Notes under the pieces: generated by a model
Database searches by the model: none
What the model saw: only the letters and a program-made list of their open reading frames with translations
Told to the model about the DNA's origin: nothing
In this document: one piece after another, positions 1 to 8,967 of the stretch
Numbering within the stretch: the first letter of the stretch is position 1
Layout: each line of letters opens with the position of its first letter
Assembly: GCA_965198325.1 (NCBI GenBank)
Contig: CBDAPE010000016.1
Span: 62,001-126,000, forward strand
Length of the DNA: 64,000 bases
From: CBDAPE01 sp965198325
Lineage (GTDB): Bacteria > Pseudomonadota > Alphaproteobacteria > UBA828 > JAPUJA01
Reading direction: 5' to 3'
Program-made: the position numbers and the translations under genes

Positions 1-894
1 CGGCTGGGCAGCGTCGATCTCTATCACATCGTAGACCTCGTTCGCCCCGTCTGAAAGGTCCGCAATCGACGTGACTTCACTCGATCCAAGACGGAGCCGG
101 CGAAGACCGCTGTGGACGACGGCACCATTCGGTGTTGCCAGGGCGCGCTTGGTGCTCCGTGATGCGGCCCGGTGGCCGCTGATGCCCACCAGCAGATCAT
201 CGGTGTCGAACCACAGGCCGCGGGTATAGCCGTCGACATCGTGAGCCTGAAACTCGATGTGACCGTCCCCGCGTGTCCCTGTATGGACCCGGCCCGTCCG
301 CGACTCGCAAAATGCCAGACGGTTGCCGTCCTGGACGACCGTGTGCGGCTGATCGAGGCCGACGGCAAGGCGTTGGCCGGTGTCCGCGTTCAAGATTACG
401 CCATTGGGGGTCCAACGGCCATCGGCGTCGCGCGGCCCAAACGCCGAGACAATCAGATCGCCGTCGAAGAAGGCCAGAGCGTTGAGGTGGACGTCGTCGT
501 GCGTTTCCGAGGTTCCAGGGTAGCGCCAGTGCATCTCCTCGCGACCCACGACCGGTCCGTCCAGGGTGAGCCGGTAGACCGTGTTATCACCGGTACTCGC
601 GACGTAAAGCGCGCCATCGTTGACTGTCAGGGAATGGGGATCGCGCACGCGGGCAAGCGGGCTGACCCCACGGATTTGCCAGCGCCCGCGGTCGAGCGCG
701 ACGATTCGAGGCGCCCGGTTGGATTGGATGACCACGTAGAGGTGGTCGTCATGAACCGCCCTACCGGCGGTGCCGAAATCCCGACGCCTTGCACCGACGC
801 GAATCCAGTCGATCCTATCCTCCGTGGGATCGAGGGCGGCCAAGCTAAACGCGCGTCGGGCACGCTCCTGGTTGCAAAATGATATGAGCAGCAT
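1..894 (-). CDS. Partial beta-propeller-like protein of unknown function
   Basis: The frame is open from the ATG at 894 down to base 1 (298 codons) and leaves the window, so the C-terminus is missing. The translation shows repeated strand-like blocks (HDDHLYVVIQSN, DGALYVASTGDNTVY, DGDLIVSAFGP) spaced as in six- or seven-bladed propellers of the lactonase/YncE type. No signal peptide is apparent, so it is probably cytoplasmic. An in-frame TAG lies 15 bases before the ATG and supports this start. The gene is divergent from the acetamidase gene with a 172-bp gap. The text recalls uncharacterised propeller families such as DUF4915, but I cannot assign one. The fold is moderately supported; the function is unknown. 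Confidence 0.6.
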   Translation of the reverse strand, partial: MLLISFCNQERARRAFSLAALDPTEDRIDWIRVGARRRDFGTAGRAVHDDHLYVVIQSNRAPRIVALDRGRWQIRGVSPLARVRDPHSLTVNDGALYVASTGDNTVYRLTLDGPVVGREEMHWRYPGTSETHDDVHLNALAFFDGDLIVSAFGPRDADGRWTPNGVILNADTGQRLAVGLDQPHTVVQDGNRLAFCESRTGRVHTGTRGDGHIEFQAHDVDGYTRGLWFDTDDLLVGISGHRAASRSTKRALATPNGAVVHSGLRRLRLGSSEVTSIADLSDGANEVYDVIEIDAAQP

Positions 895-1066
895 TCGGGC
901 CAAAACCTAGATTGCGAGGTCGCGGCGACGATAGCGACCCACCACCTTCGGGGCAAGCTGACGGGAGACAGGCGCGGCTCGAATTTGCGGGTGGTTTGAT
1001 CGGGAATGTGAGTTTTTATGGGTTGCGGGACGGTCGATTGTCCGCTGCCGGTGATGGGAGAGCATT

Positions 1067-2026
1067 ATGGACAAGGCGGTCGGGACGGCCAGCGCAAACT
1101 ACACAATTCATGCTCGTCATCAACACCTGGCGTGGGACAATTCGCGTGACCCGGCGATTACGGCCGCGCCGGGCGATGTCGTTGAGTTCCGGGATATCGA
1201 CGCGGCCTGCGGCCAACTGACCAAGGACTCGACGGTCGAGGATATCCGCACGTTGGATTTCGCGCGAGTCAACCCAATCGCAGGGCCGGTCTATATCGAC
1301 GGCGCCGAGCCCTGCGATGCACTCAAGGTCACGATCCTCGCCATGGAGGCGAGTGGCTGGGCCTGGACCGCGATCGTTCCCGGGTTTGGCCTGCTAGCTG
1401 ATGATTTCCCCGAGCCGGCGCTCAATATCTGGTCTTACGACACGGCATTTTCCGAGCCTGCGCTTTTCGGCCCGGGCGCCAGGGTGCCGCTTAAACCGTT
1501 TTGCGGTACCACCGGTGTCGCGCCCGCTGAAGCCGGCGAATTCAGCACGATTCCCCCGTCTATGAGCGGTGGGAACATGGATATCCGCGATTTGGGGATC
1601 GCCGTGGATCTCTATTTGCCGGTCATGGTACAGGGCGCGCTGTCCTCGATCGGCGATACGCATGCGGCGCAAGGCGATGGCGAGGTCTGCGGCACGGCGA
1701 TCGAATCGCCGATGAGCGTAACCGTGAAGTTCGAGCTTTCGAAGGGCGAAAATCTGCGTTTTCCGCGCTTCGTTACGCCGGGGCCCGTCAGCCGGCATCT
1801 GGACGTCAAGGGTTACGAGGTGACCACTGGGATCGGACCGGATCTCATGGATGCGACACAAAACGCGGTGCGCGGCATGATCGATCGGCTTGGCAAGACC
1901 CAGAAGCTTAGCCCCGAAGATACCTATATGCTTTGCAGCGTGTGCGCCGACATGCGGATCAGCGAAGTGGTGGACCAGCCCAATTGGGTCGTCTCCTGTT
2001 ATATTCCGAGGCTGGTCTTCGATTAG
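1067..2026 (+). CDS. Acetamidase/formamidase family protein
   Basis: This 319-residue protein has the layout of the FmdA/AmdA amidase family, which hydrolyses formamide or short aliphatic amides to ammonia and the acid. Visible family hallmarks are the N-terminal HLAWDNSRDPAITAAPGDVV block, the VNPIAGPVYIDGAEPCDAL segment near residue 70, and the GGNMDIRDLGIG-like stretch (GGNMDIRDLGIAVDL) near residue 166 followed by GDTHAAQGDGEVCGTAIE, which carries the conserved acidic and histidine residues. The start is the ATG after a GGGAGAGC purine stretch. It precedes pqqA by 121 bp and may supply C1 or nitrogen units. Substrate cannot be told from sequence. Confidence 0.88.
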   Translation: MDKAVGTASANYTIHARHQHLAWDNSRDPAITAAPGDVVEFRDIDAACGQLTKDSTVEDIRTLDFARVNPIAGPVYIDGAEPCDALKVTILAMEASGWAWTAIVPGFGLLADDFPEPALNIWSYDTAFSEPALFGPGARVPLKPFCGTTGVAPAEAGEFSTIPPSMSGGNMDIRDLGIAVDLYLPVMVQGALSSIGDTHAAQGDGEVCGTAIESPMSVTVKFELSKGENLRFPRFVTPGPVSRHLDVKGYEVTTGIGPDLMDATQNAVRGMIDRLGKTQKLSPEDTYMLCSVCADMRISEVVDQPNWVVSCYIPRLVFD

Positions 2027-2147
2027 GCGGCGGTGCCCGCCTCTTCGAGGCTCGGAGCGCAGGGATTATCGAGAAGGAATTCCGACAGGGTTCGGCCTTG
2101 TCAGTCGCAGGCGGATCGCCGATATACTATTCGTGGGAGGATCGACC

Positions 2148-2279
2148 ATGGTGCAGTCATCGAAGGACGATAAGGGCGCAGACGCCAAAAAGGTCTGGAC
2201 GCGGCCGACGATCGTAGAAATTCCTGTCGGGATGGAAATCAACAGCTACGCCTGCGCCGAGCTCTCGGTGACGTCATAG
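2148..2279 (+). CDS. pqqA: PQQ precursor peptide PqqA
   Basis: A 43-residue peptide that is the substrate from which pyrroloquinoline quinone is built. The diagnostic core WTRPTIVEIPVGMEINSYA is present; Glu30 and Tyr34 of the E-x-x-x-Y motif are the two residues that PqqE cross-links. The N-terminal arm of about 16 residues (rich in K and D) makes it longer than the common 22-30 residue form. A GGGAGG ribosome site lies 7 bases before the ATG. It is the first gene of pqqABCDE and is followed 35 bp later by pqqB. Confidence 0.93.
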   Translation: MVQSSKDDKGADAKKVWTRPTIVEIPVGMEINSYACAELSVTS

Positions 2280-2314
2280 GCGAGCCGTCCCCGTGATCTG
2301 AAACCGGGTGCCCG

Positions 2315-3244
2315 ATGCGTATTCTCGTGCTCGGCTCGGCTGCTGGCGGCGGTTTTCCACAATGGAACTGTAATTGCCCGAATTGCCGGCGCGCACGGGG
2401 CGGCGACCCGGCGGCGCGCCCACGAACACAGTCCTCGATAGCGGTGAGTGCAGACGGCGAGCGCTGGGTGCTGCTCAACGCGTCCCCCGATCTCCGCCAG
2501 CAGCTATTCGATAATCCGCCTCTCCACCCCTGCGCCGGGCTCCGGCACAGCCCGCTCCGCGCCGTCGTCCTTACCAACGCGGATGTGGATCACGTGGCCG
2601 GACTTCTGACGCTTCGCGAGAGCCAGCCTTTTGCGCTTTACGCGACGCGAAGGGTTCACGATCTGCTGTCCGATAACCCGGTCTTCGGCGTTCTGCGATC
2701 GGACCTTGTCCCGAGACGCGACCTTGAACCTGATCGTGAGGTGACCCTGGCCGATGTGGCCGGGCGCGCGATCGGGTTATCGATCCAGAGCTTTCCCGTC
2801 CGGGGAAAGGTAGCCCTCTACAGGGAAGATCCCGACGCCGGGCCCGACTTGGGTACCGTGCCGGGCGATACCATCGGGCTTCGGCTTCGCGACGAGGCGA
2901 GCGGCCGTTGCGCCTATTACGTCCCGGGTTGCGCAGGGATCGACGGAGCGCTCGCCGAACGTCTGCGCGCCGCCGCCTTGCTGCTGTTTGACGGTACCCT
3001 GTGGGACGATGGGGAGATGATCGAGGCGGGCATCGGCGCAAAGACTGGCGGACGCATGGGGCATATCAGCATGACCGGGCGAGACGGGTCGATCACGGCG
3101 CTTCGCGACCTGGAAATCGACCGGAAGGTTTTCATTCACATCAACAATACCAACCCCGCCCTTCTTGCGGACTCCCAAGAGCGTGCGTCGATCGAGGCCG
3201 CCGGCTGGGAAGTCGCCCACGACGGCCAGGAATTCGAGCTATGA
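2315..3244 (+). CDS. pqqB: PQQ biosynthesis protein PqqB (metallo-beta-lactamase fold)
   Basis: This 309-residue protein matches PqqB at full length. It opens with the characteristic MRILVLGSAAGGGFPQWNC, has a CNCPNC cysteine cluster at residues 19-24 typical of the PqqB zinc site, and the degenerate metallo-beta-lactamase motif TNADVDHVAG near residue 90. PqqB is a non-haem iron hydroxylase acting on the tyrosine of the trimmed precursor in the cytoplasm. Its TGA overlaps the pqqC ATG (ATGA), indicating translational coupling. Confidence 0.95.
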   Translation: MRILVLGSAAGGGFPQWNCNCPNCRRARGGDPAARPRTQSSIAVSADGERWVLLNASPDLRQQLFDNPPLHPCAGLRHSPLRAVVLTNADVDHVAGLLTLRESQPFALYATRRVHDLLSDNPVFGVLRSDLVPRRDLEPDREVTLADVAGRAIGLSIQSFPVRGKVALYREDPDAGPDLGTVPGDTIGLRLRDEASGRCAYYVPGCAGIDGALAERLRAAALLLFDGTLWDDGEMIEAGIGAKTGGRMGHISMTGRDGSITALRDLEIDRKVFIHINNTNPALLADSQERASIEAAGWEVAHDGQEFEL

Positions 3245-3981
3245 CCGACGCGGTCTCACCCGCCGAACTCGAGAGCCGCCTGCGCGCGGTCGGCGAGGAG
3301 CGCTATCACGACAAGCACCCGTTTCACCAACTCATGCACTCGGGCGGGTTGTCCCGTGGCCAGCTGCAAGCCTGGGCATTAAACCGCTACTGCTATCAGA
3401 GCGCCATTCCGGTCAAGGACGCAGCCCTGATGTCGCGCATGACCGATCCGGCGCTGCGCCGCGCGTGGCGAAAGCGGATCGTCAATCACGGCGGAATTGA
3501 ATCCGCGCCGGGCGGTCTTCAGCGCTGGCTTGATCTGACGGACAGTCTTGGACTGGCGCGCGACGATGTCGTGTCTCAGCGTCGTGCCTTGCCGGGCACG
3601 CGCTTTGCCGTCGATGTCTACGTTCAATTCGTTCGGGACCGCCCGCTGCTCGAAGGCGTCGCATCTTTGTTGACGGAATTGTTTGCGCCGCGCTTGATCG
3701 CGGAACGCGTCGAGAGATTGCAGGCGCACTATCCCTTCCTGAATAAAACCGCTCTGGCCTATTTCACGTCGCGGCTCGACCAGGCACCCGAGGACGCGAG
3801 CGGCGCGCTCGAATATGTGCTCGATCACGCCAAAAATGCCGAGACTCAAGCCGCGGTCGTGGACGCGGTCCGTTTCAAGTGCGATGTCCTGTGGGCGCAG
3901 CTCGATGCGCTTCACGCCGCTTATGTGGAGCCAGGCCTCATTCCGCCCGGCGTGTTCGTTCCGGTGGAGGAGGGGTCGTGA
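3241..3981 (+). CDS. pqqC: PQQ synthase PqqC
   Basis: A 246-residue protein of the haem-oxygenase-like fold that carries out the last step: oxygen-dependent ring closure and eight-electron oxidation to PQQ without a metal cofactor. Family hallmarks are RYHDKHPFHQLMHSG near residue 20, the following LNRYCYQSAIPVKDAALMSR and the VNHGG loop. The start ATG overlaps the pqqB stop, and its TGA overlaps the GTG of pqqD, so the operon is tightly coupled. A longer in-frame extension starting inside pqqB is a shadow and was not used. Confidence 0.96.
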   Translation: MTDAVSPAELESRLRAVGEERYHDKHPFHQLMHSGGLSRGQLQAWALNRYCYQSAIPVKDAALMSRMTDPALRRAWRKRIVNHGGIESAPGGLQRWLDLTDSLGLARDDVVSQRRALPGTRFAVDVYVQFVRDRPLLEGVASLLTELFAPRLIAERVERLQAHYPFLNKTALAYFTSRLDQAPEDASGALEYVLDHAKNAETQAAVVDAVRFKCDVLWAQLDALHAAYVEPGLIPPGVFVPVEEGS

Positions 3982-4268
3982 CGCGCGAGCCCGCCAACGT
4001 GACACCCGTCACCAAACCCCGTCTCTCGGCCAGCGCCACGCTTCGCTATGACGATCGAAGGCGGCATTGGGTGTTGCTTGGGCCGGAGCGCGTTTTGATC
4101 CCCGATGAAACCGCGCGCGAGGTGCTCCAGCGCTGCGACGGGAGCAGGAGGGTGAAGCAGATCGTCGATGAAATGACCGCGCTCTACGCTGCGCCGCGAA
4201 CCGCTATCGCGGACGATGTCGCGGCTCTGCTGCAAGAACTGGGCGATAAGAGACTGGTCGATGTATGA
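3978..4268 (+). CDS. pqqD: PQQ biosynthesis peptide chaperone PqqD
   Basis: A 96-residue protein starting at a GTG that overlaps the pqqC stop codon. PqqD is a winged-helix peptide chaperone (a RiPP recognition element) that binds PqqA and presents it to PqqE. The sequence has the expected GPERVLIPDETAREVLQRCDG core and a C-terminal helix ending LLQELGDKRLVDV. The upstream extension of this frame into pqqC was rejected because the overlapping GTGA arrangement matches the coupled style of the operon. Its TGA overlaps the ATG of pqqE. Confidence 0.9.
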   Translation: MTREPANVTPVTKPRLSASATLRYDDRRRHWVLLGPERVLIPDETAREVLQRCDGSRRVKQIVDEMTALYAAPRTAIADDVAALLQELGDKRLVDV

Positions 4269-5371
4269 GTGAGCCCGAAGCGCCGCTGGCCGTGCTGGCC
4301 GAACTGACCCATCGATGCCCGATGGCTTGCCCGTATTGTTCGAACCCCCTTGCATTGACACCGGCACGCGACGAACTTTCGGCCGACGAATGGCGCCGCG
4401 TGCTCGACGAGGCCCGCGATTTCGGTGTCCTGCATGTCCATTTTTCCGGTGGCGAGCCAACAGTCCGGCGGGATCTTCCGATGCTCGTTCGCCACGCGGC
4501 CGCTCTTGGCCTGTATGTCAATCTGATCACGGCCGGGGTGGTTGGCGGTGACAGGCTGGTCGACGCGCTCGCCGCGGCGGATTTGAAGCATGTGCAGCTC
4601 AGCAACCAGGACTCTGACGCGGCCGACGCGGATCGCCTCGGCGGGCTGCCCGGCGGCTTTGCCCGAAAACGAAAATTCGCCCAGCGCGTGCGGAAAGCGG
4701 GTATCTCGCTCACGATCAACGCGCCGGTGCATCGGCAGAACCTCGATCGCGTTCCGGATATGATCGAGCTTGCGGTCGGACTGGATGCCGACCGGATCGA
4801 GATCGCGCACGTTCAATATTACGGCTGGGCGTTGAAGAATCGCCGGGCGCTGCTTCCGAGTGTGGCACAGGTGCGGCAGGCTTCGGAATGGGTCGAAAGC
4901 GCACGGGAGCGGCTCGCCGGCGCGCTGGTGATCGATTATGTAGCGCCGGACTACCACGCCCGACGCCCCAAGGCCTGCATGCAGAGCTGGGGGCGTCGAT
5001 TCATGTGTATCGCGCCGGACGGTCTGGCCTTACCGTGCCAGGCGGCTCAGACAATCCCAGGCTTGACCTTCGAGTCCGTGCGCGAACGCTCCCTGGCCTG
5101 GATTTGGGGGGAGTCGGGTTCGTTCAACCGGTTCCGGGGCACGGATTGGATGCGAGAGCCCTGTCGAACCTGCGACCGCCGGGAGCTCGATTGGGGGGGC
5201 TGTCGCTGTCAGGCCCTGGCGATTACGGGAGACGCCGCCAATGCCGACCCGGCGTGCGAGCTCTCGCCTGCCCACGATCGACTGGTCCGCCTGCTTCCGA
5301 CATCTCATCAGCGGACCACGGAAAACGTGACGAGCAGGCGTTCGCCGGACCGGACAAGAGGCTCTATGTGA
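4265..5371 (+). CDS. pqqE: PqqA peptide cyclase PqqE (radical SAM)
   Basis: A 368-residue radical SAM enzyme that forms the carbon-carbon bond between the Glu and Tyr side chains of PqqA. The CxxxCxxC 4Fe-4S motif is Cys18, Cys22 and Cys25 (RCPMACPYCSNP), followed by the FSGGEP SAM-binding motif near residue 60. The C-terminal SPASM region keeps cysteines for auxiliary clusters (KACMQSWG, LPCQAA, EPCRTCDRRELDWGGCRCQA). It is the last gene of the operon; no pqqF or pqqG protease gene is in the window, so trimming must be encoded elsewhere. Confidence 0.96.
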   Translation: MSEPEAPLAVLAELTHRCPMACPYCSNPLALTPARDELSADEWRRVLDEARDFGVLHVHFSGGEPTVRRDLPMLVRHAAALGLYVNLITAGVVGGDRLVDALAAADLKHVQLSNQDSDAADADRLGGLPGGFARKRKFAQRVRKAGISLTINAPVHRQNLDRVPDMIELAVGLDADRIEIAHVQYYGWALKNRRALLPSVAQVRQASEWVESARERLAGALVIDYVAPDYHARRPKACMQSWGRRFMCIAPDGLALPCQAAQTIPGLTFESVRERSLAWIWGESGSFNRFRGTDWMREPCRTCDRRELDWGGCRCQALAITGDAANADPACELSPAHDRLVRLLPTSHQRTTENVTSRRSPDRTRGSM

Positions 5372-5420
5372 TGTCGCGCGATCGCGACGCCCCAGGCCAG
5401 CCGATGGAAAGCGATGATGC

Positions 5421-5508
5421 CATTTAATGTTTTGTACTGATAACTTAATTAACTTACGTAAACATTTGTTTTTATACAATTTATTATATTATTGAGATGC
5501 TATTGTTG
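5421..5508. other. AT-rich intergenic island between convergent pqqE and rlmB
   Basis: In a 167-bp gap between two convergent genes, about 88 bases are strongly AT-rich, with short palindromes TTAATTAA and TTACGTAA and runs of T. The rest of the window is GC-rich, so the stretch stands out. No gene or clear GC-stem terminator is visible. It may serve as a bidirectional termination zone or be a relic of transfer. Confidence 0.5.
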
Positions 5509-5538
5509 ATCGTGCGACTCGCCTTCGCGCGGTGAGGT

Positions 5539-6306
5539 CTAATTCGAATTTTGGCGCGAGAGTTCATAGAGCGCGATGGCAGCTGCGTTCGAAACATTGA
5601 GACTTTCCACGGAGCTCCCGATGGGCAAACGGACCAGTTGATCGCAGCCTTCGGCGGTCAGGCGACGCAGGCCTTTGCCTTCCGCGCCCATCACCAAAGT
5701 GACGGGTTGTTTGAGACGGAGAGCTGCCAGGGTTTGCCCGGCGCGCGCGTCGAGGCCGACACACCAGTAGCCGATCTCCTTGAGGATATCGATTGCCCGG
5801 GCGAGGTTGGTGGCGCGGATCAGCGGGACCACCTCGAGCCCGCCCGAGGCAGCCTTGGCGAGCGCTCCGCCCTCCTCCGGGGCGTGCCGCCGTTGGACGA
5901 CAAGCGCGCAGGCGCCGAATGCGGCGGCCGAGCGCAGAATCGCTCCGACATTACGGGGATCCGTGACCTGATCGAGAACCACGACCACGCCGCAGGCCGG
6001 CGTGCAGACCTCGGCGATCGTCCGCTCGGGCAGGGGCTCGGCAAGTAGGGCGACACCCTGGTGAACCGTACCGGCGGGAAGATGGGCCGCGATCGCACTG
6101 CGATCGACGAGTTCCGGCGTCAAATCACTCGGTTTGAGCCGATCGAAAGCCTCCGGCGTCACCAGGAGGCGTCGGCAACGGCGTGCCGGGTTGGTCAATG
6201 CCGCCTCGACCGCATGGACACCGTGGAGCCACAGCTCGTGATGCGTCCGAGTCGGGGGCCTTCGCCCTCGTCTGGGAGGCTTGTTTGGCGACTTGCGAAC
6301 AGACAT
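5539..6306 (-). CDS. rlmB: 23S rRNA 2'-O-ribose G2251 methyltransferase RlmB
   Basis: This SpoU/TrmH-family methyltransferase of 255 residues modifies 23S rRNA in the peptidyl-transferase region. The N-terminal substrate-binding part contains HGVHAVEAAL. The C-terminal knotted SPOUT domain has motif 1 (VLDQVTDPRNVGAILRSAAAFG), motif 2 (VMGAEGKGLRRL) and motif 3 (LPIGSSVESLNVSNAAAIALYE). I chose the ATG at 6306, giving a Lys/Arg-rich N-terminus typical of alphaproteobacterial RlmB; a longer start at 6417 would run back across the tRNA promoter region. A TATAGT hexamer lies 8-13 bases upstream and no ribosome site is visible, so a leaderless mRNA is possible. It is convergent with pqqE. Confidence 0.93.
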   Translation of the reverse strand: MSVRKSPNKPPRRGRRPPTRTHHELWLHGVHAVEAALTNPARRCRRLLVTPEAFDRLKPSDLTPELVDRSAIAAHLPAGTVHQGVALLAEPLPERTIAEVCTPACGVVVVLDQVTDPRNVGAILRSAAAFGACALVVQRRHAPEEGGALAKAASGGLEVVPLIRATNLARAIDILKEIGYWCVGLDARAGQTLAALRLKQPVTLVMGAEGKGLRRLTAEGCDQLVRLPIGSSVESLNVSNAAAIALYELSRQNSN

Positions 6307-6410
6307 AGAGCGCACTATACTCCAGTTGCCGATAACGGCGCCCTGGCGGGTCGAGATTGCCTCCGGAGTGGGGGATGTCCCGGCGTGCTTTGATTCGCGC
6401 CCATTTAAGA

Positions 6411-6438
6411 TTGACAATCAATCGGGAACCCTCATATT
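6411..6438 (+). promoter_or_regulatory. Promoter of the tRNA-Tyr/tRNA-Gly/tuf1 transcription unit
   Basis: A perfect -35 TTGACA (6411-6416) is followed after 16 bases by CATATT (6433-6438). The predicted start near 6445 would give a leader of about 27 bases before tRNA-Tyr. No other strong promoter is seen before tuf1, so the two tRNAs, tuf1, tRNA-Trp and secE may be cotranscribed from here. Confidence 0.6.
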
Positions 6439-6471
6439 TCGCACTTCCCCGGGTTCGGGACGTCCAGGTGC

Positions 6472-6557
6472 GGAGGGGTGGCCGAGTGGTTAAAGGCAGC
6501 AGACTGTAAATCTGCCGACGTACGTCTACGTAGGTTCGAATCCTACCCCCTCCACCA
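6472..6557 (+). tRNA. tRNA-Tyr (GTA)
   Basis: An 86-base cloverleaf with acceptor GGAGGGG/CCCCTCC, anticodon GTA at 6506-6508, a long variable arm of class II type, T-arm GTAGG-TTCGAAT-CCTAC, and an encoded CCA (6555-6557). It is followed by a short hairpin (TCCAGAC/GTCTGGA) before tRNA-Gly that could be a processing signal. The Tyr-Gly-tuf order resembles the tRNA-tufB unit of other proteobacteria. Confidence 0.96.
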
Positions 6558-6598
6558 GATGTCCAGACGGTCTGGATATCCTAGTGGAGAAGAGGCCT

Positions 6599-6669
6599 GC
6601 GGGTGTAGCTCAATGGTAGAGCCCCAGCCTTCCAAGCTGGTTATGTGGGTTCGATCCCCATCACCCGCT
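6599..6669 (+). tRNA. tRNA-Gly (TCC)
   Basis: A 71-base cloverleaf with acceptor GCGGGTG/CACCCGC, anticodon TCC at 6631-6633 in a CCAGC/GCTGG stem, T-loop TTCGATC, and discriminator T. The CCA end is not encoded. It lies 41 bases after tRNA-Tyr and 57 bases before tuf1. Confidence 0.95.
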
Positions 6670-6726
6670 CTAGTGTCAGGAGACCGCGCAAGCGACTGCA
6701 CCTAAGTAAAATCGGAGAACGAGTCG

Positions 6727-7917
<1,191 letters not shown>

Positions 7918-7957
7918 GCGGCGCAAGACGGGCTTGAAACAGACGATCGTCGATCAG

Positions 7958-7975
7958 GGCCTGCTTGCGCAGGCC
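7958..7975 (+). promoter_or_regulatory. Hairpin after tuf1
   Basis: A perfect 7-bp stem GGCCTGC/GCAGGCC with a TTGC loop lies 41 bases after the tuf1 stop and just before tRNA-Trp. It has no T-run, so it is more likely a processing or stability element than a terminator. The same hairpin follows tuf2 at 24656-24673. Confidence 0.5.
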
Positions 7976-7983
7976 GCGGGTGG

Positions 7984-8059
7984 AGGAGTGTAGCTCAATT
8001 GGTAGAGCACCGGTCTCCAAAACCGGGGGTTGGGGGTTCGATCCCCTCCACTCCTGCCA
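7984..8059 (+). tRNA. tRNA-Trp (CCA)
   Basis: A 76-base cloverleaf with acceptor AGGAGTG/CACTCCT, anticodon CCA at 8017-8019 in a CCGGT/ACCGG stem, T-loop TTCGATC, discriminator G and encoded CCA (8057-8059). It lies between tuf1 and secE, a common alphaproteobacterial order. Its first two bases are the edge of the tuf repeat. Confidence 0.96.
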
Positions 8060-8125
8060 GCCCGGTGGGCGGTACGCGGCGAAGGCACGCGAGCCAGTTG
8101 TGCGACGGGTGAGACAGAGGAATTG

Positions 8126-8323
8126 ATGGCGCAAACGTCACCGTTTGAGTTCTTTCGCCAAGTTCGTCAGGAAGTTTCCAAGGTGACCTGGCCGACACGG
8201 CGCGAGACAACGACGAGCACAATCATGGTGTTCGTCATGGTGACGTTCATGGCGTTGTTCTTTTTCCTCGTCGATCAAGTTCTCTCGCTCGGTATTCGTG
8301 GAATCTTGGGCCTGGGAGGCTGA
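8126..8323 (+). CDS. secE: Protein translocase subunit SecE
   Basis: A 65-residue single-span SecE, the short form found in most bacteria. The cytoplasmic amphipathic helix has the conserved FFRQVRQEVSKVTWPTRRET motif, followed by one membrane segment (residues 28-50). SecE clamps SecY in the inner-membrane translocon. The start at 8126 follows a GAGACAGAGG ribosome site; the longer open frame begins inside tRNA-Trp and was rejected. nusG starts 6 bases after its stop. Confidence 0.95.
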   Translation: MAQTSPFEFFRQVRQEVSKVTWPTRRETTTSTIMVFVMVTFMALFFFLVDQVLSLGIRGILGLGG

Positions 8324-8328
8324 AGTCG

Positions 8329-8859
8329 ATGGTTGCGAAATGGTACATCGTCCACGTCTATTCGGGATTCGAGAAGAAGGTTGCCCAGTCGATTCAGGAG
8401 CAGGCCCAGATTAAGGGCATGTACGATTTGATCGAGGAGGTGCTGGTTCCGGCGGAAGAGGTCGTCGTGATGCGCCGCGGCAGCAAGGTGAAGTCGGAGC
8501 GAAAATTCTTTCCGGGATATGTGCTCGCTCATATGGAGATGACGGATGAAACGTGGCACCTGGTCAAGAACACGCCGAAAGTAACGGGATTTCTCGGAGC
8601 GGGCAGCCGCCCGACGCCGATCACGGATACTGAAGCAAAACGCATCCTCCACCAAGTTAAAGAGGGGATCGAGCGGCCGAAACCGTCGATCACCTTTGAA
8701 GTTGGTGAGACGGTGAGGGTCTGTGATGGACCCTTCGCCTCGTTCAACGGGTTCGTCGAGGACGTCGACGAGGAGAGGGCCCGGCTCAAGGTGGCTGTGT
8801 CGATCTTCGGGCGGGCGACCCCGGTCGAACTCGAATACGCGCAGGTCGAGAAGACTTAG
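8329..8859 (+). CDS. nusG: Transcription termination/antitermination protein NusG
   Basis: A 176-residue NusG that binds the RNA polymerase clamp and links it to Rho or to ribosomal S10. The N-terminal NGN domain begins KWYIVHVYSGFEKKV, and FFPGYVLAHM lies near residue 65. The C-terminal KOW domain (about residues 122-176) has VCDGPFASFNGFVEDVDEERARLKVAVSIFGR. It is cotranscribed with secE and followed 108 bp later by rplK. Confidence 0.98.
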   Translation: MVAKWYIVHVYSGFEKKVAQSIQEQAQIKGMYDLIEEVLVPAEEVVVMRRGSKVKSERKFFPGYVLAHMEMTDETWHLVKNTPKVTGFLGAGSRPTPITDTEAKRILHQVKEGIERPKPSITFEVGETVRVCDGPFASFNGFVEDVDEERARLKVAVSIFGRATPVELEYAQVEKT

Positions 8860-8911
8860 CGTGAGTAGTCGGACGGTCGGGGCGACGTGTCGACGGTTCG
8901 GATTGAAATTA

Positions 8912-8927
8912 GCGTGGAAGACCACGC
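8912..8927 (+). promoter_or_regulatory. Hairpin in the rplK leader, possible L1 control site
   Basis: The 6-bp stem GCGTGG/CCACGC with loop AAGA lies 40 bases upstream of rplK, where ribosomal protein L1 represses L11-L1 translation in other proteobacteria. A second CGTGGCGATG stretch follows at 8945. The match to an L1-binding fold is suggestive only. Confidence 0.35.
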
Positions 8928-8967
8928 CCGTGTCAGGGCGGCAGCGTGGCGATGTTGAGGATGGAAA

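Noticed and set aside
172..882. 236-codon plus-strand ORF at the left edge
   Set aside because: It is antisense to a minus-strand frame that reads as a propeller-like protein from 894 to base 1; its own translation has no recognisable pattern.
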